64,000 nt of DNA, from the NCBI RefSeq assembly GCF_003664255.1, contig NZ_RCCV01000001.1, positions 3,410,001 through 3,474,000 on the forward strand, given 5' to 3'. Below are positions 58,392 through 64,000 of the stretch, in pieces. How positions within the stretch are numbered: the stretch's first letter is position 1; each line of letters begins with the position of its first letter. A model generated the notes under the pieces. The model made no database searches and was not told where the DNA came from. It worked only from the letters and a program-made list of their open reading frames with translations. Made by a program: the position numbers and the translations under genes. Source of the DNA: Micromonospora sp. M71_S20. Lineage in GTDB: Bacteria > Actinomycetota > Actinomycetes > Mycobacteriales > Micromonosporaceae.

Positions 58392-59477
58392 TCAGGCGCG
58401 CGAGGTGAAGGTCGCCAGGAACCGGTGCGGGGTGATCACCCCGGCGTTGTCGAAACAGACCACGTCCACCTCGACGTCCAGCCCCGTGGACCAGGGCTGG
58501 GTCAGGTGGCAGTAGTTCGACCCGACGCCCTGCGCCACCACCTGGGCGTGCGTCTGGCTGACCCCGAGCTGCGGGAACTTCGCCAGGTAGCGGCCGGCCG
58601 GGGCGATCGCGCCGACGGTGTTGGCGCCGACGCCCAGCACCGAGTTGTCGTTGGTCGGCCCGCCGACCGCGGTGCCCAGGTAACCGAAGCGCGACGGCGG
58701 GGCGAGCGAGCCGATCACCGGCCGCCGCCGGTGGTAGGACAGGGCGAAGTCGGTGGCCGCCGGCGCCCCGGCCTGGTCGAAGCAGGACACGTTCGCGGCC
58801 ACGTCGATCCCGGCGGCGGACCAGCTGTCGATCTTGCAACGGCGCGGCGCCGCGTTCGGCTGCACCGCGGTGACCTGCACGTCACCGGCCAGTGCGCCGG
58901 CGAGCCCGACGCCCGGCAGCTTCACCGCCCACTGGCCGATCCCCAGCGGGCCGAGGCCGTTCGCCGCCCCCGTCGAGTTGTACGACTGGACCAACGCCCC
59001 GCCGGCCTGCTGGACGTACGCGTGGGCGGTGCCCGCCGGCAGCACGCCGCTGCTGGTGGTCCACAGGACGGTGAACGGGGTGTCGTCGCGGTCCCCGCCC
59101 GGCTTGTGGCACTGCACGTCGACGATCTGGTCGGCGCCGGAGGAGAACCAGCGGACGACCTCGCAGTAGTGGCCGGTGCGGTTGACCGGGGTCACGTGCG
59201 GCACCCCCCGCGCGCCGGCGCCGATCTGCGGGAAGCGCACCTGGAAGCGGCCCGGGGCGAGCTTGCCGCCCTGCGCCCAGGCGGCGGGGAAGGCGGTCTT
59301 CCAACTGCCCCACTGCCGGGTGGTGTCGAGCACCGTCCAGGCCGGAACGGTCGGGTCCTGGACGTAGGCGAAGCCCCACCGGTCGGCGGTGGCCGCCGCG
59401 GCCGGGCTGGCGGGCGCGAGCGTGCCGGCCGCCAGCACGGCGGTCAGCGCGGCGGCGGCGAGCGAACGGAGTCGCAT
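58392..59477 (-). CDS. Secreted protein with three Cys-containing repeats
   Basis: The 361-aa exported protein has a signal peptide (1-28, ending ASPAAAA|TAD). Three related units of about 100 residues follow, each with the outline: VxP/FPQxGxG or similar, HxxVxxxGxxxxYC, WSxGxDxxVxVxCFDxAG, F. Cys pairs recur (YCEVVRW...VDVQCHK, RCKIDSW...VSCFDQ, YCHLTQP...VVCFDN), so one disulfide per repeat is likely. The start follows AGGAGGAAAG. Function unknown; related proteins are found in secretomes of actinomycetes. Confidence 0.85.
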   Translation of the reverse strand: MRLRSLAAAALTAVLAAGTLAPASPAAAATADRWGFAYVQDPTVPAWTVLDTTRQWGSWKTAFPAAWAQGGKLAPGRFQVRFPQIGAGARGVPHVTPVNRTGHYCEVVRWFSSGADQIVDVQCHKPGGDRDDTPFTVLWTTSSGVLPAGTAHAYVQQAGGALVQSYNSTGAANGLGPLGIGQWAVKLPGVGLAGALAGDVQVTAVQPNAAPRRCKIDSWSAAGIDVAANVSCFDQAGAPAATDFALSYHRRRPVIGSLAPPSRFGYLGTAVGGPTNDNSVLGVGANTVGAIAPAGRYLAKFPQLGVSQTHAQVVAQGVGSNYCHLTQPWSTGLDVEVDVVCFDNAGVITPHRFLATFTSRA

Positions 59478-59713
59478 CTTTCCTCCTGGTGACGAGGGAC
59501 GGTGGGCAAGCAGCATGCGCCCGTCATCCGGGCCGTCACAGTCGGCAACCGCACAGTCGCGTGTCGCAAGTCCGCCGCTGTCGGCTCCCGGCCTCGGTGC
59601 CCCGTCGGTCGCGTGCGCGTCGTTCGCCGCACACGGTCCGCGCCGCTTCGGTCCGCGCCGCTTCACCCGGAGCGGGTGATGACTCACAGCGACGGTCTTC
59701 CTACGGTGGAGTC

Positions 59714-61867
59714 ATGGCTGTCGTCCGTCCGACCCCCGCCGACCCCACACCCGGCCTGCGGGCCACCGCCGGGGAGAGCGGCGACCAGCGGGCCATGCCG
59801 CCCGAGCTGGGCCCTGACTCCATCGCCGTGCTCAGCGGCCCGACCTTCATGTACTCCGACCCCTGCGGGGACGTGCCGCCGGGCAGCATCGGCGGCCTGG
59901 TGCACCTGGACACCCGGCTGCTCAGCGGCTGGGTGCTCACCGTCAACGGCGAGCAACTGCTGGTGCTGCGCGCCGAGACCATCGACCACTACTCGGCCCA
60001 GTACGTGCTGACCAACCCGGCCCAGCCGGACCTGCCGCCGGACAGCCTGGGCATCCGGCGGCTGCGCTACGTCGGCGACGGCTTCCACGAGCGGGTGGAG
60101 ATGGTCTCCTTCCGGCCGGAGCCGGTCCGGTTCGAGCTGCGGCTGGCCGTCGGCGCCGACTTCGCGGACCTGTTCGAGGTCAAGTCCGGGGTCCGGGACC
60201 GCTCCGCGGAGATCACCCGCGACCACGCGCCGGACGGCTCGGAGCTGTGCTTCTTCTACGCGCGGGGGGACTTCGCCGCCGAGACCCGGGTCCGCTGTTC
60301 CCGGCCGGCCGACCGCGTCGAGGGCGACGAGTTGGTCTGGGACGTCACCCTCGACCGCCGCGAGGAGTGGCAGCTCGACCTGCACGTGCCGCTGCCGCCG
60401 GGGATGGGGGTGGTGGAGCCGGTCCGGGGCGACATCGCCGACGTGTTCCACCGGCGGGCGGACGACCCGGTGCGCCGGTGGACCCTCGGGCGGGCGGTGC
60501 TGCGCAGCGACAACCAGGCCCTGGAACGGACGATCCGGCAGTCCCGCGACGACCTGGCGGCCCTGCGGTTGGACCTGGAGGTCAAGGGGCAGCGCATCAT
60601 GCTCCCCGGTGCCGGCCTGCCCTGGTTCCTCTCCGTCTTCGGCCGCGACACGCTGATCACCGCCTACCAGACGCTGGTCGCGGGCCCGACCCTGGCCAAG
60701 GGCGCGCTGCTCGCGCTGGCCCGGTTGCAGGGCGACACGTGCGACGACTTCACCGACGAGGAGCCCGGCAAGATCCTGCACGAGGTGCGCAGCGGTGAGC
60801 TGACCCGGACGGGGCTGAAGCCGTACGGGCCCTACTACGGCTCGGCGGACGCCACCCAGCTCTGGCTGATCCTGCTCTCGGAGTACTGGCGGTGGACCGG
60901 CGACGACGACACCGTCCGCTTCCTGCGCGACGACGCGCTCGCCGCGCTGCACTGGATCGACCGGTACGGCGACCGGGACGACGACGGCTACGTCGAGTAC
61001 GCGACGCGCTCCCCGGAGGGGCTCGGCAACCAGTGCTGGCGCGACTCCCCGGACGGGGTCTGCTTCGCCGACGGCCGCATCCCGGTGCTGCCGATCGCCA
61101 CCAGCGACCTGCAGGGCTACACCTACGACGCGAAGCTGCGGCTGGCCGAGCTGGCCGACGGCCCGCTCGCCGACGCCGGCCTCGCCCGGCGGCTGCGCGC
61201 CGAGGCAGCCGCGTTGTACGAGCGGTTCAACCGCGACTACTGGCTCGACGAGCGGGGTGGCTTCTACGCCGTCGGGCTGGACGGCGACAAGAACCCGATC
61301 GACTCGAAGACCTCGAACATGGGCCACCTGCTGTGGAGCGGGATCGTGCCGGCGGAGCGGGCCGGGACGGTCGTGCGGCAGCTGATGGCCGACGACATGT
61401 TCTCCGGCTGGGGGATCCGCACCCTCTCCAAAGACGAGCGGCTCTACAACGCCCTCGGCTACCACCTGGGCACCGTCTGGCCGCACGACAACTCGCTCGC
61501 GGTGCTCGGCATGGCCCGTTACGGCTACCGCGCGGAGGCGAACCGGGTCAGCCTGGCCCTGCTGGAGGCGGCCGAGCAGTTCGGTCACCGCCTGCCGGAA
61601 GCGATCAGCGGGTTTCCCCGGGAGCGGCTGCTGTTCGCCGTGCCGTACCCGACCGCGTGCAGCCCGCAGGCGTGGGCGACCGGCACCCCGCTGGCCCTGG
61701 TCAGGGCGATGCTCGACATCAACCCGGTGGACGGCCGGCTGGTGCTCGATCCCGACATCCCGCCCGAGATCGGGCGGATCGCCGCCGACCGGGTGCGGGC
61801 CTTCGGACGCTGCTGGGAGGTGGAGGCGGTCGGGCGGACCGGACACGTCCGGCTGGCCGAGTGCTGA
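59714..61867 (+). CDS. Amylo-alpha-1,6-glucosidase/glycogen-debranching-type glycosidase
   Basis: The 717-aa protein has an N-terminal beta-sandwich (GGLVHLDTRLLSGWVLTVNGE, about 45-260) followed by an (alpha/alpha)6 barrel. PWFLSVFGRDTLITAYQTL is the signature of the GDE C-domain, with YYGSADATQLWLILLSEYW and SNMGHLLWSGIV further on. It may remove branch glucose from glycogen-like polymers, or act on another glucan. ATG 59714 has TACGGT exactly 6 nt upstream (leaderless). Confidence 0.9.
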   Translation: MAVVRPTPADPTPGLRATAGESGDQRAMPPELGPDSIAVLSGPTFMYSDPCGDVPPGSIGGLVHLDTRLLSGWVLTVNGEQLLVLRAETIDHYSAQYVLTNPAQPDLPPDSLGIRRLRYVGDGFHERVEMVSFRPEPVRFELRLAVGADFADLFEVKSGVRDRSAEITRDHAPDGSELCFFYARGDFAAETRVRCSRPADRVEGDELVWDVTLDRREEWQLDLHVPLPPGMGVVEPVRGDIADVFHRRADDPVRRWTLGRAVLRSDNQALERTIRQSRDDLAALRLDLEVKGQRIMLPGAGLPWFLSVFGRDTLITAYQTLVAGPTLAKGALLALARLQGDTCDDFTDEEPGKILHEVRSGELTRTGLKPYGPYYGSADATQLWLILLSEYWRWTGDDDTVRFLRDDALAALHWIDRYGDRDDDGYVEYATRSPEGLGNQCWRDSPDGVCFADGRIPVLPIATSDLQGYTYDAKLRLAELADGPLADAGLARRLRAEAAALYERFNRDYWLDERGGFYAVGLDGDKNPIDSKTSNMGHLLWSGIVPAERAGTVVRQLMADDMFSGWGIRTLSKDERLYNALGYHLGTVWPHDNSLAVLGMARYGYRAEANRVSLALLEAAEQFGHRLPEAISGFPRERLLFAVPYPTACSPQAWATGTPLALVRAMLDINPVDGRLVLDPDIPPEIGRIAADRVRAFGRCWEVEAVGRTGHVRLAEC

Positions 61868-61918
61868 AACGTCCGACCCGCCACGTTTGTCCCGCCCCGG
61901 GGTGGGAACGGGGCCGCA

Positions 61919-63220
61919 ATGACGAAACCTCGTGTGGTGATCGTGGGGGCCGGGTTCGCCGGTTACCACGCGGCGAAGACGTTGAGCCGGCTGGCCCGGG
62001 GTCGGGCCGAGATCGTGGTGCTGAACTCCACCGACTACTTCCTCTACCTGCCGCTGCTGCCCGAGGTGGCCGCCGGCGTGGTCGAGCCCCGGCGGATCTC
62101 CGTGCCGCTGACCGGGACGCTCGACGGGGTGCGGGTGCTGATCGGCGAGGCCGACCACGTCGACCTGCAGAACCGCTGGGTCGGCTTCACCCAGCCGGAG
62201 GGGGACCGTAACCGGATCGCGTACGACCGGCTGGTGCTGGCCGTCGGCAGCGTCAACAAGCTGCTGCCGATCCCCGGCGTGACCGAGTACGCCCACGGCT
62301 TCCGCGGCCTGCCGGAGGCCCTCTATCTGCACGACCACGTGATCCGGCAGATCGAGCTGGCCGAGCAGACCGAGGACCCGGCCGAGCAGCAGGCGCGCGC
62401 CACCTTCGTGGTCGTCGGCGCCGGCTACACCGGTACCGAGGTGGCCGCGCACGGCCAGCTCTTCACCGACGAACTGGTCTCCCAGCGGCCCCGACTCAAG
62501 ATCCGCCCGAAGTGGCTGCTGCTCGACGTCGCGCCCCGGGTGCTGCCGGAGCTGGACCAGCGGATGTCAAAGACCGCCGACCGGGTGCTGCGCCGCCGGG
62601 GCGTGGACGTGCGGATGGGCACCTCGGTGGCCGTGGCGACCGCCGACGGGGTGACGCTCACCGACGGCGACTACGTGCCCACCTGCACCCTGGTCTGGTG
62701 CGTCGGCGTGCGTCCCGACCCGTTCGTCGCGGAGCTGGGACTGCGCACCGAGCGGGGCCGCCTGGTCGTCGACGAGTTCCTCAGCGTCCCCGGCTTCCCC
62801 GAGGTGTACGCCTGCGGCGACGCGGCCGCCGTACCGGACCTGACCCGGCCCGGGGAGATCTGCACCATGACGGCGCAGCACGCGCAGCGGCAGGGCAAGC
62901 TGGCCGCGCACAACATCGCCGCCTCCTACGGGCAGGGGAAGCGCCGGCCGTACCGGCACCACGACCTGGGCTGGGTGGTCGACCTGGGGGGCAAGGACGC
63001 GGCGGCGAACCCGCTGAAGGTGTCGCTGTCCGGGCTGCCCGCCAAGGCGGTCACCCGCGGCTACCACCTGCTGGCGATGCCGGGCAACCGGATCCGGGTG
63101 GGCGCCGACTGGATGCTCGACGCCGCGCTGCCGCGCCCGGCCGTGCAGCTCGGCCTGGTCCCGGCCAACGCCGTGCCGCTGGAGAGCTCCTCGCCGGAGG
63201 TGGCCGTCCGGGCGCGCTGA
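61919..63220 (+). CDS. ndh: Type II NADH dehydrogenase (NDH-2)
   Basis: The 433-aa flavoprotein has two dinucleotide folds: VVIVGAGFAGYHAAKTL (FAD) and FVVVGAGYTGTEVAAHG (NADH). PEVYACGDAAAVPDL is the FAD-binding block near the C-terminus, and TAQHAQRQGKLAAHNI is the quinone-side motif. It transfers electrons from NADH to menaquinone without pumping protons, attached to the membrane by its amphipathic C-terminus. Confidence 0.92.
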   Translation: MTKPRVVIVGAGFAGYHAAKTLSRLARGRAEIVVLNSTDYFLYLPLLPEVAAGVVEPRRISVPLTGTLDGVRVLIGEADHVDLQNRWVGFTQPEGDRNRIAYDRLVLAVGSVNKLLPIPGVTEYAHGFRGLPEALYLHDHVIRQIELAEQTEDPAEQQARATFVVVGAGYTGTEVAAHGQLFTDELVSQRPRLKIRPKWLLLDVAPRVLPELDQRMSKTADRVLRRRGVDVRMGTSVAVATADGVTLTDGDYVPTCTLVWCVGVRPDPFVAELGLRTERGRLVVDEFLSVPGFPEVYACGDAAAVPDLTRPGEICTMTAQHAQRQGKLAAHNIAASYGQGKRRPYRHHDLGWVVDLGGKDAAANPLKVSLSGLPAKAVTRGYHLLAMPGNRIRVGADWMLDAALPRPAVQLGLVPANAVPLESSSPEVAVRAR

Positions 63221-63327
63221 CCCGCCGTCGACCGGGCGAGGAGACGCTGAACCTGGCGCCCGCCGCCGCCATGGAGGTGGTCACGGCCTCCCGGCGCGCG
63301 TGTGCGGAACGGAAGGCCCGCCCCGGT

Positions 63328-63372
63328 GCCCTGCCCCAGGGGCCGCCCGCGCCGAGAGTCCCGGGGCAGGGC
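63328..63372. terminator. 10-bp hairpin between ndh and the last gene
   Basis: GCCCTGCCCC (63328-63337) pairs with GGGGCAGGGC (63363-63372) across a 25-nt loop. It lies between the convergent ndh and spermidine-synthase-like genes. Confidence 0.45.
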
Positions 63373-63376
63373 CGCC

Positions 63377-64000
63377 TCAGCGCGCGGCGAGGGCGGCGTC
63401 GGTGGCGGGACGGGCACCGGCGACGAACGCGTCCAGGGCCGCCCCGTGCAGCACCCCGCCGGGCACCGGATCCCGTGCGACCCGGGCGGACAACCGGGCC
63501 ACCGGCAGCCGGCCGGGGCTCGGCGCGGCGGCGAACACCACGTTGCCGTACCGCCGCCCGCGCAGCATCCGGCGGTCGGCGACCAGGCAGACGTCGGCGA
63601 AGACCGCCCGCAGGGTGGCCGCCTGGACCCGGGCGAAGACCAGCGGCGGCAGGTCGGTCACGTTGACCAGGAGTACCCCGTCGGGGCGCAGCGTCCGGGC
63701 CACCTCGGCGACGAACTCGACGCTGCGCACGTGGGCGGGCATCCGCGCCGCCCGGTAGATGTCGGCGAGCACCAGGTCGTAGCCGGCCGAGGGCGCCCGG
63801 GTCACCGCGTCCCGGGCGTCGGCCACCCGCACGTCGATGCTGGCGGGCAGCGCGGGCAGGTGCCGCGCCACCAGGTCGACCACGGCGGGATCGCGTTCCA
63901 CGACCAGCTGCGGCGAGCCGGGCCGGGTGGCGGCCACGTAGCGGGGCAGGGTCAGCGCGCCGCCGCCCAGGTGCAGCACGTCCAGCGGGCGGCCGGACGG
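63377..64000 (-). CDS. Spermidine-synthase-like protein (5' end cut by window)
   Basis: The 207 visible codons are the C-terminal part; the frame is open to the window edge. The core is VLHLGGGALTLPRYVA (glycine loop), VVERDPAVVDLVARHL (acidic residue) and YDLVLADIYRAARMP (active-site strand). As with the gene at 7494, the aminopropyl acceptor pocket cannot be verified. This copy is closer to the family in fused membrane spermidine-synthase-like proteins. Confidence 0.8.
   Translation of the reverse strand, partial: PSGRPLDVLHLGGGALTLPRYVAATRPGSPQLVVERDPAVVDLVARHLPALPASIDVRVADARDAVTRAPSAGYDLVLADIYRAARMPAHVRSVEFVAEVARTLRPDGVLLVNVTDLPPLVFARVQAATLRAVFADVCLVADRRMLRGRRYGNVVFAAAPSPGRLPVARLSARVARDPVPGGVLHGAALDAFVAGARPATDAALAAR

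Noticed and set aside
1..64000. tRNA, rRNA, integrase, transposase or attachment sites
   Set aside because: I looked for T-loop-like GGTTCGAATCC sequences, IS-type DDE or Tyr-recombinase motifs and terminal duplications at gene borders, and saw none that could be supported.

Overview
The window is very GC-rich, with strong GC preference at third codon positions, frequent GTG/TTG starts and stop-start overlaps such as GTGA, ATGA and TTGA. At least nine genes have a TANNNT -10 box placed 6-8 nt before the start codon, which suggests leaderless mRNAs. With an EccB, a DUF397/Scr1-type regulator pair, a DUF574-type methyltransferase, two DUF2267 proteins and CsoR-family regulation, this points to an actinomycete. 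Micromonosporaceae (Micromonospora-like) is my best guess; this is inference, not proof. I see no rRNA, tRNA, CRISPR array, phage or transposase gene; it reads as chromosome.

Layout. 0-5.4 kb: end of an editing-domain-less AlaRS paralogue, a secreted pectate lyase, an acyl-CoA dehydrogenase and a small unknown protein. 5.4-9.3 kb: acyl-CoA ligase with a palindromic operator, small membrane protein, spermidine-synthase-like protein, zinc alcohol dehydrogenase. 9.3-12.8 kb: a sulfur/persulfide module (CstR-like repressor, MBL-rhodanese, rhodanese, TauE) with two near-identical operators. 13-15.8 kb: orphan eccB, methyltransferase, GNAT. 15.8-22.4 kb: carbohydrate uptake and catabolism locus, an ABC importer without its own ATPase, divergent from dehydrogenase, sugar isomerase and an (alpha/alpha)6 glycosidase. 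22.4-24.7 kb: arsenic resistance (ArsR-ArsC fusion, ACR3, ArsC). 24.8-31.3 kb: DUF2267, type II thioesterase, SyrP-like dioxygenase, serpin, BCCT transporter, AAA kinase. 31.4-34.4 kb: PrfH-RtcB ribosome/RNA repair pair and a class D beta-lactamase. 34.5-41.7 kb: small hypothetical genes, PemK-like protein, flavodoxin-fold reductase, GGDEF protein, DUF397/Scr1/methyltransferase group, LacI regulator. 41.8-45.5 kb: Ser/Thr kinase, MOSC protein, DedA.

44.3-47.0 kb is a repeat-rich stretch with little coding: a 31-bp minisatellite with alternating sub-variants, two long perfect palindromic elements, an 8-bp repeat and a 16-bp repeat around a secreted transglycosylase-like gene. 47-54 kb: pirin, HhH protein, DUF1345, DUF2795, DUF2267, CoA-transferase and two glycosyltransferases. 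54.1-55.3 kb: a yybP-ykoY manganese riboswitch in front of a TerC-family gene, with a visible strand-exchange mechanism over the Shine-Dalgarno sequence. 55.4-57.5 kb: a tightly coupled four-gene unit (molybdopterin oxidoreductase, ferredoxin-reductase-like flavoprotein, DUF6510 zinc-ribbon protein, NTF2-like protein). 57.5-64 kb: GNAT, small basic protein, secreted three-repeat protein, glycogen-debranching-like enzyme, NDH-2 and the start of another spermidine-synthase-like gene.

The strongest systems readable from sequence alone are the TerC riboswitch, the CstR-type sulfur regulon, the RtcB/PrfH pair and the molybdenum redox unit.
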